The notes under the pieces: model-generated | What the model was told of the DNA's origin: nothing | Seen by the model: the letters and a program-made list of their open reading frames with translations, nothing else | Database searches by the model: none | NCBI RefSeq assembly: GCF_016863275.1 | Contig: NZ_BOOO01000026.1 | Location: forward strand, 1-49,285 | From: Planotetraspora mira | GTDB lineage: Bacteria > Actinomycetota > Actinomycetes > Streptosporangiales > Streptosporangiaceae | Reading direction: 5' to 3' | DNA length: 49,285 nucleotides | Position numbers and translations under genes: made by a program | In this document: positions 18,181-26,384 of the stretch, one piece after another | Layout of the letters: every line of letters starts with the position of its first letter | Position numbering within the stretch: position 1 is the stretch's first letter

Positions 18181-18759
18181 TCATGCACAGGTTCGTGATC
18201 AAGCGCCCCGACCTGCCCTTTCCCTCGCCGTGATCATGCACAGGTTCGGAAAAGTGGCCGCCGACCTGCCCCTTCACCGTTCGTGATCATGCACAGATTC
18301 GGGATCATGGGCCTTGGCCTGGTGTCGTCTCCACCGTGATCATGCGCGGTTTCGGGAACGCGCCGCCTGGCCTGCGCTTCCCATACCCGTGATCATGTAC
18401 GGCTGGGCGATCGGCCTGCCTCCCTTGGCCTGGATCAGGGCCATCCATGAGTACGCCGGAACGGCCGTAGCTCTGCGGCATGCAGGTTCGCCGCCGCGAC
18501 GAATCGGGGGCCCTTGTGATGGGGCGCAGTAGCGATTGCATGATCACGAGCATCGTTTCGCCTGCCCAGGGCCCACATCGGGGATTCCGTGCATGGTCAC
18601 GGATGACATCGCCGCAGGTCGAGGATGCTGATCCAGAACCTGCACATGATCACGAAACGTGAATGAGCAGGTCAGTGGCCACTTCTCCGAACCCGTGCAT
18701 GATCACGGTGAAGGACAGGGCAGTTCAAGGCGCTTGATCACGAACCTGTGCATGATCAC
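18177..18759. repeat. Mirrored array of 53-bp units, array 1 (giant palindrome)
   Basis: Five forward units begin at 18177, 18230, 18283, 18336 and 18389. Five reverse-complement units end at 18547, 18600, 18653, 18706 and 18759. Every step is exactly 53 bp, and a 53-bp centre (18442-18494) without a motif makes 583 bp, or 11 x 53. The unit starts GTGATCATGCACAGGTTCG, with GACCTGC at unit positions 34-40. Units at equal distance from the axis resemble each other beyond the motif: outermost pair 47/53 identical, second pair 45/53, inner pairs poorer. CAGGT (12-16) and ACCTG (35-39) could pair inside a unit. The array overlaps the upstream stop codon and ends 147 bp before the next start. No protein gene fits here. 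Confidence 0.92.
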
Positions 18760-18906
18760 GGCGGGGGGTGGGGGTGTCCTAGTGATTAATAAATCGGACA
18801 TTCAGGATTTTGGTGGCATTCAGCTTGGACGGGAGTGGGCTGGCTAGCGTTCGACGGGTTTCACCTCCGGGATCACCTCGGCGCCGGCAACAGATGGGGA
18901 ACGTCA
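18760..18906 (+). promoter_or_regulatory. Leader region of the CehA/McbA-type gene
   Basis: A G-rich run directly follows the repeat array, then an AT-rich patch (AGTGATTAATAAATCGG, 18781-18797), the likely promoter zone. The ribosome site GGGGA is at 18896-18900, just before ATG 18907. Confidence 0.45.
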
Positions 18907-21366
18907 ATGGAGCTGAACAGAAGGCGGTTCATGGTCGTCGGAGGAACGGCGGTCGCGGCCGCCGGACTTTCCGTGGAGCAGGCGGCCGCACAGGCCGCGA
19001 CCGCCCAGTCGACGGCCTCCGCACAGTCGAAGAAGGCGGCGCCGCGAGGGGAGTGGCTGGCGGGGGAGACCCACGCGCACGACGACCACTCGGCCGACGG
19101 CAGTCTCCCCCGCCAGACCTCCAAGCAGGCTCTGCCGGGGAACCTCCCCGTCAGCGACCAGATCGGCGAGGCGGAGCGGGTCGGGCTGGACTTCCTGCCG
19201 CTGACCGACCACCGCACCTACGACCAGCACTGGGACCCCCAGTGGCACTCGTCGAAGCTGCTCCTGATCCCGGGGGAGGAGGCGAACGGCTCCCCGCACG
19301 CCACCGTCCTCGGAGCGGTCGACACCATCGTGGACGGGGCGAACCCGCCCGGCTCCGCTGCGTTCCGGCACGTCCAGCAGTCGATCTGGGACGCGCACGC
19401 ACAGGACGCGTCGTGGGGGACGGCCCACCCCGACGACGGCGAGTACACCCGCGAAGCGGGTCCCAACGACAACGCCAGCGCTCAGGGAGTGAACACGGTC
19501 GAGGTGTGGAACGTCGCCTCCGACCCGGACGCTGAGATCGACTACGCCGAGAACCGATGGAACAAGGGGTTCCGCTTCGGCGCGGTCGGGGCGAGCGACT
19601 GCCACTTCCGCGAGGTGTGGGGGAAGGCGAGCCCCGGCCAGCCGACCACCTGGGTGTTCGCGGCCGAGCGCTCGGTGCGCGGGATCCTCGACGCGATCCG
19701 CGCCGGGCGCACGGCGGTCTCGGCCACCCCTCAGGGGGCGTTCGTCACGATCGAGGCCGACGTCGACGGTGACGGCGTGTTCGAGGCCATCGGGGGAGAC
19801 GAGGTGATCGTCCGTGACCGCCGTCTGCCGAAGAAGGCCCGCCTCCGCGTGCGCATCCGCGGCGGCGCCGGCGCCAAGGTCCTCGTCTACGCGTCCCCTG
19901 GCCGTACGGCCGGCCCGCTGGCGACCTTCACCCCCGGCTCGGCCGACCAGACGTATCTCGTCCCCTTCACCCTCGACGGCACGCACAACTGGTTCCGGGC
20001 CGAGGTCCGCGCGCCGGGCGACCCGTCGGGGGTGGACGCCGACCCGACGCTCCCCGACCAGTTGCGGGCGGCCACCTCGCCGGTGTTCGTCTCCCTGAAG
20101 GCGCCGGCCGTACCGGCTCCGGAGATCGCCCTTCCCCTCGCGGAGACCCGCGACGACCGGGCGTCCCTGGTGCTCGGCGAGACCGGTGAGTTCGCGGGCT
20201 TCGCCGACGTCGCCGGGCACGGCGGGGTCGCCCATGTCGTCGCCCAGGTCCATCGGGACCACCGGACCTCCGTCGTCTACCGCCGGGTGGAGTCGCACGG
20301 GCACTCCGCCCACACGCTGGAACTGTCGGCGGGCTCACCCACCGCCTGCTCTCCGCGGGTGGCGGCGTCGGGCGACGACGTCTGGGTCGTGTGGCAGGAC
20401 TCGCGGGGCCAGGAACGGCCGCACCGGTCGCAGATCTTCCTGCGCCACAGCCGGAACGGGGGGCGTTCCTTCGAGCCGGCCGTCCGCCTCACCGACACCC
20501 AGGGCCGGGCGATCCACCCGGCGGTCTCGGTCCTGGACGGCAGGCACGCCGTCGTCGCCTGGGCCGACAACGACGGCGGCGCGTTCGACGTCTACGCGCA
20601 GGTGATCGGCGTCGACGAGGCCCCCGTCAACCTGTCGGCGCCGGGCAAGACCGTCACCGCGGGCACGCCCGCCACGGACGCGCGGTCGCCGCGGTACCCG
20701 GCCTCGCTGTTCCCCGCGATCGCCGTCGGTGAAGACAAGAGCGTCGTGGTCACCTGGCAGGACAACCGGTTCGACCCCGACCCGCTGTGGACGGGGCACA
20801 CCCCGCCCGCCGGCCAGCCCGCCGGTGGCGGCACCGACCCGGACAACTGGCAGATCGTGGCGAGCGTTCGCGACGCCAAGGGACGCGACTGGACGACGCC
20901 CGTGCAGGTGAGCGCCGCCACGGACACGGCGGACCGGCACCCGGCCATCGCCAGGGACCGCGACGGCGCGTTCGTGATCATGTGGGAGACCAAGAAGCTG
21001 CAGAGCTCGGGGGCGAACCTGTCCCTGCGCGCCTGCCGGTCGGCCGATGGGGGCAGGACCTGGTCGGCCTCCGAGCCGGTCGGGCTGAACCCGGATGCGA
21101 TCAGCCAGCGTCCCAGCCTGAGCCAGGGGTCGGACGGCTCGGTCCACGCGGTCTGGTACGACACCCGTTCCGCCGACTGGCGGTGGAAGCTCTTCACGTC
21201 CCGGCTCGACCGGACCAGGGGATGGACGGCGCCGGTGCAGCTCAGCACCCTCGGCAACGGCACCTTCCCGTCCGCAGGCGACGGCTTCGTGGTCTTCACC
21301 AGCGATCGGCGGGCCACCCGCACCCAGCGGGACGGCACCCAGCAGATCTTCCTGCTGCGCGTCTAG
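18907..21366 (+). CDS. Tat-exported CehA/McbA-type metallohydrolase with sialidase-like propeller
   Basis: An 819-residue exported protein. The N terminus is a twin-arginine signal (NRRRFMVVGG, hydrophobic core to about residue 29). A PHP-type metallohydrolase domain follows, with GETHAHDDHSADG (His56, His58, His61), LTDHRTYDQHW, GEEANGSPHATVLG, HPDDGE and GASDCHFREVWG, the layout of the CehA/McbA family. The C-terminal 420 residues carry several BNR/Asp-box-like repeats (FLRHSRNGGRSF, SADGGRTWSAS) and form a probable beta-propeller. Tat export suits an enzyme that folds with metal before secretion. ATG 18907 has GGGGA 6 nt upstream; a frame extension to 18835 has no such site. The substrate is unknown; a phosphoester or carbamate-like ester is possible. 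Confidence 0.85.
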   Translation: MELNRRRFMVVGGTAVAAAGLSVEQAAAQAATAQSTASAQSKKAAPRGEWLAGETHAHDDHSADGSLPRQTSKQALPGNLPVSDQIGEAERVGLDFLPLTDHRTYDQHWDPQWHSSKLLLIPGEEANGSPHATVLGAVDTIVDGANPPGSAAFRHVQQSIWDAHAQDASWGTAHPDDGEYTREAGPNDNASAQGVNTVEVWNVASDPDAEIDYAENRWNKGFRFGAVGASDCHFREVWGKASPGQPTTWVFAAERSVRGILDAIRAGRTAVSATPQGAFVTIEADVDGDGVFEAIGGDEVIVRDRRLPKKARLRVRIRGGAGAKVLVYASPGRTAGPLATFTPGSADQTYLVPFTLDGTHNWFRAEVRAPGDPSGVDADPTLPDQLRAATSPVFVSLKAPAVPAPEIALPLAETRDDRASLVLGETGEFAGFADVAGHGGVAHVVAQVHRDHRTSVVYRRVESHGHSAHTLELSAGSPTACSPRVAASGDDVWVVWQDSRGQERPHRSQIFLRHSRNGGRSFEPAVRLTDTQGRAIHPAVSVLDGRHAVVAWADNDGGAFDVYAQVIGVDEAPVNLSAPGKTVTAGTPATDARSPRYPASLFPAIAVGEDKSVVVTWQDNRFDPDPLWTGHTPPAGQPAGGGTDPDNWQIVASVRDAKGRDWTTPVQVSAATDTADRHPAIARDRDGAFVIMWETKKLQSSGANLSLRACRSADGGRTWSASEPVGLNPDAISQRPSLSQGSDGSVHAVWYDTRSADWRWKLFTSRLDRTRGWTAPVQLSTLGNGTFPSAGDGFVVFTSDRRATRTQRDGTQQIFLLRV

Positions 21367-21472
21367 GCTGGCGACCGTCGCCCGCACCGGGCCCGCCCTC
21401 CGATTTCACCATCCGGAGACGGGCGCGGTGCGGCGGCGGTCCAAGGTCGGATTTCGGGGCAGGGAGTAGGTC

Positions 21473-22936
21473 ATGGGACGGCAGCTCAGCGCCCTCGACG
21501 CGCAGTTCCTCAACTTCGAGACGGCCACGAACCTCGCGCACATCGCGGGGCTCACCATCCTCGACCCGTCGACCGCGCCCGGAGGGGTGATCACCCGGGG
21601 CGATCTGGTCGGCCTGCTCCGCGAGCGGCTCCACCTCGCGCCGCCGCTGCGGCGCCGTCTGGTGGAGGTGCCGCTGGGTCTCGATCACCCCTACTGGGCG
21701 GAGGACGAGGAGGTCGACTTCGACTACCACGTCCGCGAGCTCGCGCTGGCGCCGCCGGGCAGCGATCACCAGCTCGCCGCCCAGGCCGCCCGGCTGCACA
21801 GCAGGCGGCTCGACCGGCGGCGCCCGCTCTGGGAGCTCTACCTGATCCACGGGCTCGCGGGCGGACGGGTGGCGGTCTACACCAAGGTGCATCATTCGGC
21901 CGTCGACGGCGTGACCGGCGCCGAGGTGCTGGCGGCGCTCATGGACTTCACCCCGGAGCCGCGGGAGGTCCCGCCGTTGGAGGACACGCCCGACGTGCCG
22001 GTCTGGGAGTCGGCGGAGCGCGCCCCCGAACCCCTCGAGATGATCATCAGGGGCGTCGCCCGGGTTCTGGACAACCCGCTGGCCCTGATGCGGTTCTTCG
22101 GCGAGGCCGTTTCGAGGCTGGACGAGGTGCCGATCGTCTCCCAGATCCCGGGCGCCGGGATGCTGGCCCGCCTGATCCGCGGCGGCACCGACCTGCCGGG
22201 ACTGCCGCGGATGTCGGTGCCGCGCACGCCGTTCTCCGGACGGGTGTCGGAACACCGCAGGTTCGCGTTCGGCGCGCTCCCGCTGGCGGAGGTCAAGCAC
22301 GTCAAGAACGCCTTCGGCGTCACCGTCAACGACGTCGTGCTGGCGCTGTGCGCGACGGCCCTGCGGCGCTGGCTGGACAAACGAGACGAACTGCCCCGCC
22401 TGCCGTTGGTCGCAGGCATCCCCATCTCGACCCGGGGGGAACTGCCCGACGACTCCCTCGCCAACGAGGTCATGCTGGCGATGACGACGATCCCGACCGA
22501 CGTCGCCGACCCGGAGGAGCGCCTGAAGTCGGTCAACCAGGCCATGAAGCTCGTGAAGGAGCGGTTCGCGGCGGCTCCGGCGACGTGGCTGCTGGAGTTC
22601 AGCCAGGCCATGCCGGCCGCGCTGAGCGCCCTCGCCAACCGCTCGGCCTTCCGGCTCGCATCCCGTACGGCTCCCGCGGTGAACCTGCTCATCTCCAACG
22701 TCCCGGGGCCCCAGTCGCCCCTCTACATCTGCGGCGGGCGGGTGCTGGCCCAGTACCCGATGTCGGTGATCACCGATGTGAGCGGCGGGATCAACATCAC
22801 GGTGTTCTCCTACGACGGCCGGATCGACTTCGGCATCGTCGTCGACAGGGAGATGGTCCCCGACGTCTGGGACCTCATCGACTACCTGAGGGACGGCCTC
22901 GCGGAGCTCACCGAACTGGCCGGACGGCAGCGGTAG
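21473..22936 (+). CDS. Wax ester synthase/diacylglycerol acyltransferase (WS/DGAT)
   Basis: A 487-residue acyltransferase that esterifies diacylglycerol or fatty alcohols with acyl-CoA for storage lipid. The catalytic motif HHSAVDG is at 140-146 (active His141). The start LSALDAQFLNFETATN is typical, and the second conserved block SNVPGPQSPLYICGGRV is intact. C-terminal motifs (NITVFSYDGRIDFGIVVD) are present. ATG 21473 has AGGGAG 6-7 nt upstream. Triacylglycerol storage by such enzymes is common in actinobacteria, which often carry several copies. It converges with the Ser/Thr kinase gene. Confidence 0.95.
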   Translation: MGRQLSALDAQFLNFETATNLAHIAGLTILDPSTAPGGVITRGDLVGLLRERLHLAPPLRRRLVEVPLGLDHPYWAEDEEVDFDYHVRELALAPPGSDHQLAAQAARLHSRRLDRRRPLWELYLIHGLAGGRVAVYTKVHHSAVDGVTGAEVLAALMDFTPEPREVPPLEDTPDVPVWESAERAPEPLEMIIRGVARVLDNPLALMRFFGEAVSRLDEVPIVSQIPGAGMLARLIRGGTDLPGLPRMSVPRTPFSGRVSEHRRFAFGALPLAEVKHVKNAFGVTVNDVVLALCATALRRWLDKRDELPRLPLVAGIPISTRGELPDDSLANEVMLAMTTIPTDVADPEERLKSVNQAMKLVKERFAAAPATWLLEFSQAMPAALSALANRSAFRLASRTAPAVNLLISNVPGPQSPLYICGGRVLAQYPMSVITDVSGGINITVFSYDGRIDFGIVVDREMVPDVWDLIDYLRDGLAELTELAGRQR

Positions 22937-23032
22937 CCGTTCGTCCTCGTCCGGCCCGGTCAGCGCGGACGGCGAGGATGCGCTTCGCCTCGTCGGCTCG
23001 GGACGGCCGAGGCCGCGCGTCTTCCAGCCCGG

Positions 23033-24688
23033 TCAGTTCGGGACGGTGAAGGCGCTGCCCGTCGTGTCCTTGCCGGTCACGTGACCGATGCAGCGGTAGA
23101 CCCGGGAACCCGCCGCGAACCGGGCGGCGCTCGGCGGCAGCACGTCGACCTCCCACCTGTCGGGTGTCAGTTTCGCCGCGGCGCCGTGCCGCGACCTGAG
23201 CAGGATGTCCATGGTGCACAGGCCGGCCACGGCGGGGTGTTGGGCCACCGTCTCCTGGTCGCTCGTGGTCAGGTCGAGGGGCAGGGGCGCGATGGCGAAG
23301 GTCTCCCAGGAGTGCGGGCCGTCGCAGGACGCGGGCCGCGCGGTCGTGTCCCCCGCGACCGACGTCAGTCCGTGCCAGCACTCCGGCTTGACGACGCACG
23401 CGGCTCCCATCACACCCGCGGCGGTGGAGGCCGGACAGCCGGTGGAGGTGACGGGGACCTCGTAGTTGGGCGGCGGCGGGCCTCCGGGCTGCCCCGGCGG
23501 CGGCCCTGGTGGCTGCCCCGCGCGGGGTGGCGGCGGTCCGAGACGGTCGATGATCAGGACGCCGATCCCGGCGGCGAGCAGAAGCGCGAACACCGCGGCC
23601 ACGACCGCGAAGATCGTCGACTGCCGCGAGCCTCCTGACGGCAGACCGGATGGGACGGTGTGGGGTCTGCCCGCCTCGGAGAGCAGCCCCGGCCCCGTCG
23701 ACTGCGGGTCCGCCGACGGCCGCCCGGCGCCAGGACCGGTCATGGCGTAGGGCGGCGCGGCCGGGTTCGCCGTCGACGACGCCCCGCGGACGCCGTAAGG
23801 CCCGGAAGACACGGGAGATCCGGAAGACATGGGAGACCCGGGGGACATGGACGAGCCGTCGACGTCCAGGGCGGCCAGCGCGTCGCGGAACTCGGCGGGC
23901 GTCTGGATGCGCTGCGCGGGATCAGTGGCCATGGCGTGCCTGAGCACGGCGGTCAACGCCGGCGGAACGCCGGGGATCTCGGGGATGGGCCGCCGATGCA
24001 ACACCATGATCACCGCGAGGTTGACCACACCGCCTTCGGGGAAGCGGGGCGGCCTGCCCTGCAACAGCGCGTAGAGGGTGGCGGCCAGCGCGTACACGTC
24101 CCCGGCGGCGGTGGGCTCGGTCAGGTCGAAGGCCTCCGGAGGGGCGTACGCGGGGGTGAGCGACTCCCTGGTCACCGACATCTCGCTCCGCGCGGGATCG
24201 CCCCCCGGCCGTGTGGCCAGCCCGAAGTCGGTCAGGGCCACCATCCCGTAAGAGTTGATCAGGATGTTGGCCGGCTTGACGTCCCGGTGCAGCACTCCGC
24301 TCGCGTGGGCGGCGGCGAGCGCGTCGGCGATCTTGATTCCGATGTCGCGGACCTCGTGGACGCCCAGCGGGCCGTTGCGCTTCAGCTGGTCCGCCAGCGA
24401 TCCGCCGGGGCACAGTTCCAGCACCATGTACGGCCGGCCGTCGGGGAGCACGCCCGCGTCGTAGATGTCGGCCACGTGGGGGTGCCCCGACAGGGCGCCC
24501 GCCGCCGTCACCTCGCGCATGAACCGCCGCTGGTCGCGCTCGGAGACCAGCACCCGATTGTCGATCTTCAGGGCGACCTCGCGACCCACCGCGAGCTGCC
24601 TGGCCCGGTAGACGACGCCGAACCCGCCCTGGCCGAGGAGGCCGAGCACCTCGTATCCCGGCACCAGTGGCGCGCCCGCCTCGTCCAC
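23033..24688 (-). CDS. Transmembrane Ser/Thr protein kinase (PknB-like)
   Basis: A 551-residue receptor-type kinase. The kinase domain (about residues 10-275) is complete: Gly loop GQGGFGVVY, Lys41 in VALK, catalytic HRDVKPAN (Asp136), DFG at 154-156, and YAPPEAF in place of the usual APE. A Ser/Pro/Gly-rich juxtamembrane linker leads to one span (STIFAVVAAVFALLLAAGIG) and a Pro-rich external stalk. The external domain has at least five Cys (TGCPAS, GAACVVKPECWHG, ASCDG, LCTMD, YRCIGHV), probably disulphide-bonded. I start at GTG 24688, with AGGAGG 8 nt upstream, instead of GTG 24733. The ligand is unknown; no PASTA repeats are present. Confidence 0.93.
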   Translation of the reverse strand: MDEAGAPLVPGYEVLGLLGQGGFGVVYRARQLAVGREVALKIDNRVLVSERDQRRFMREVTAAGALSGHPHVADIYDAGVLPDGRPYMVLELCPGGSLADQLKRNGPLGVHEVRDIGIKIADALAAAHASGVLHRDVKPANILINSYGMVALTDFGLATRPGGDPARSEMSVTRESLTPAYAPPEAFDLTEPTAAGDVYALAATLYALLQGRPPRFPEGGVVNLAVIMVLHRRPIPEIPGVPPALTAVLRHAMATDPAQRIQTPAEFRDALAALDVDGSSMSPGSPMSSGSPVSSGPYGVRGASSTANPAAPPYAMTGPGAGRPSADPQSTGPGLLSEAGRPHTVPSGLPSGGSRQSTIFAVVAAVFALLLAAGIGVLIIDRLGPPPPRAGQPPGPPPGQPGGPPPPNYEVPVTSTGCPASTAAGVMGAACVVKPECWHGLTSVAGDTTARPASCDGPHSWETFAIAPLPLDLTTSDQETVAQHPAVAGLCTMDILLRSRHGAAAKLTPDRWEVDVLPPSAARFAAGSRVYRCIGHVTGKDTTGSAFTVPN

Positions 24689-24777
24689 CTTCGCCACCTC
24701 CTCGCCTGGGTGGAACGTCCGCGTCGCGCACACTACCGGAGTCGGCGCGCCGTCGATCGTTTACGCGAGGACAGGGG

Positions 24778-26088
24778 TCAGCCGGTGGGTTCGTCCGGTC
24801 GTTCGGGAGTTGTTCCGGCGAGCGGGACGGCCTGGCCGTGCACCAGGTCGAGCTGCACCGTCTGGCGGGGCAGCAGCGCGTCGAGCAGCCAGTTGCCGGC
24901 GATGCGCGCCCGGCCGCCCGGGACGGCGAGCAGGTGGTATCCCCGGGTGACGGCCTTCGCCGGGAGGCCGGACAGCGGCACGCCCAGCGGGTTGGCCGCC
25001 GCCTTGACCCCGCCCAGGTCGACGACGAACCCGAGGTCGCCGTGCTTGTACGGCTCCCGCCTGCCCATGCCCAGGGAGGCGGCGACGTTGTGCGCGACCC
25101 GCTTGCCCTGACGGGAGGCGTGCTGGGCGGTCATCGCGGTGTACTGGCCGGGGTTGGTCAGGTCCGGCACCGCCGCGGCGTCCCCGCAGGCGAACAGCTC
25201 CGGATGGCCGGGGACGTTCAGGTACTCGTCCGTCAGCAGACGGCCCTTCTCCGTGGGCAGGCCCAGTGACTCGACGAAGGGATCCGGTCGCACGCCCACG
25301 CACCAGATCAGCGACCGGGTCGGCACGAACTCCCCGTCGGAGAGCTTGACCCCCTCGGCGGTCGCCTCCGACACGCTCGTGCCGGTGCGGATCTCCATCC
25401 CGCGCTTGACCAGGGTCCGGTGCGCGGTCCGGGACAGGTGCTCGTCGAGTTCGGGCAGGATGCGCGGGGCGAGGTCGGCGAGGATCCAGCGGAGCGGCTG
25501 GTCGCTCAGACCAGGCCGGTGCCGGCGCGCGTCCCGGGTCAGCAGTTGGCCCTGGGCCGCGACCTCGGTGCCGGTGTATCCGGCGCCGACGACGACGAAC
25601 GTGCAGCGGGCCCTGCGCTCCTCCGGATCGTCGGAGGCGTCGGCGAGCTCGATCTGACGGATGAGGTGATCGCGCAGGTAGAGAGCCTCGCCGATGCTGC
25701 GGAAACCGTGGGCGTGGTCGGCGACCCCCGGGATGGGGAGCAGCTTGTTGACGCTGCCGACCGCGAGAACCAGCCGGTCGTACTCGAGCTCCCGGGAGGT
25801 TCCCTCCGGGTCGGTGCAGGTCAAGCGCCGGGCCTGCACGTCGACGGAGTCCACAGTGGCGAGCAGGTGCCGTACGCCCGGGCAGTTGCCGGACAACGGG
25901 ATCGCGACCTTGCGCGGGTCGAGGATCCCGGCGGCGACCTCCGGTAACAGCGGGAGGTAGAGGAAGTAGTCGGTCGGGTTGATCAGGACGATCTCCGCCG
26001 TCCCCCGCGTGATCCGGGCAAGGGTCCTGGCGGCGGTGAAGCCGGCGAAACCGCCTCCGACGACGACCACTCTCTTCCGTTCAGCCAT
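24778..26088 (-). CDS. Type II NADH dehydrogenase-like FAD oxidoreductase
   Basis: A 436-residue flavoprotein of the NDH-2 family, passing electrons from NAD(P)H to quinone at the membrane face. Both dinucleotide-binding folds are visible: VVVVGGGFAGF (FAD, start) and FVVVGAGYTGTE (NADH, near residue 170). LVLAVGS and FACGDAAAVPDL are the other FAD-contacting motifs, and AMTAQHASRQGKRVAHN is the usual quinone-side segment. ATG 26088 (MAERKRV) is preferred because AGGAG lies 8 nt upstream; ATG 26094 is too close to it. It is divergent from nothing and follows its own promoter region. It ends 45 bp before the kinase start codon reported here. Confidence 0.9.
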   Translation of the reverse strand: MAERKRVVVVGGGFAGFTAARTLARITRGTAEIVLINPTDYFLYLPLLPEVAAGILDPRKVAIPLSGNCPGVRHLLATVDSVDVQARRLTCTDPEGTSRELEYDRLVLAVGSVNKLLPIPGVADHAHGFRSIGEALYLRDHLIRQIELADASDDPEERRARCTFVVVGAGYTGTEVAAQGQLLTRDARRHRPGLSDQPLRWILADLAPRILPELDEHLSRTAHRTLVKRGMEIRTGTSVSEATAEGVKLSDGEFVPTRSLIWCVGVRPDPFVESLGLPTEKGRLLTDEYLNVPGHPELFACGDAAAVPDLTNPGQYTAMTAQHASRQGKRVAHNVAASLGMGRREPYKHGDLGFVVDLGGVKAAANPLGVPLSGLPAKAVTRGYHLLAVPGGRARIAGNWLLDALLPRQTVQLDLVHGQAVPLAGTTPERPDEPTG

Positions 26089-26319
26089 GCTCATGCTCTC
26101 CTGGTCCCGGAATCGGTTGCCCTAGATGCGTGCCCTTTTTACGCCACATTGAGCATGTGGGGACACGGTATGAACGACGATTCCGCCCCGCAGGATGTGA
26201 CACCCGCTCGCTGAACCGGGACAGGCGGTCCTGAGATGCCTACCGGCCCCTGAAACAGGGGTCATGGCGGGATTGTGCCTCGATCACCCGGTGTTTCCAT
26301 GATCAGATCGATGGCTGCG

Positions 26320-26353
26320 GCGGCCCGGTGACCCGTCCAGGTCACCGGGCCGC
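26320..26353 (-). terminator. Terminator of the DUF3311-symporter operon
   Basis: GCGGCCCGGTGACC (26320-26333) and GGTCACCGGGCCGC (26340-26353) form a perfect 14-bp stem with loop CGTCCA, 31 bp after the symporter stop. The rest of 26089-26319 carries no convincing gene and should hold the promoter of the NDH-2-like gene. Confidence 0.85.
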
Positions 26354-26384
26354 GCCGGATGTCAGGTGGCCGTCCCGTGCGGCG

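Noticed and set aside
18177-18759. CRISPR array reading of the 53-bp repeats
   Set aside because: The spacers are not unique: the sequence between motifs is partly conserved and matches across the axis. Orientation flips midway, and no cas genes are in the window.
18600-18780. Short open frames inside repeat array 1
   Set aside because: They arise from the repeats themselves (repeated HDH-type codons) and have no ribosome site or protein-like composition.
26170-26214. 14-codon open frame with GGGGA upstream (leader peptide candidate)
   Set aside because: It has no run of a single amino acid, no following hairpin switch and no downstream plus-strand gene to control.
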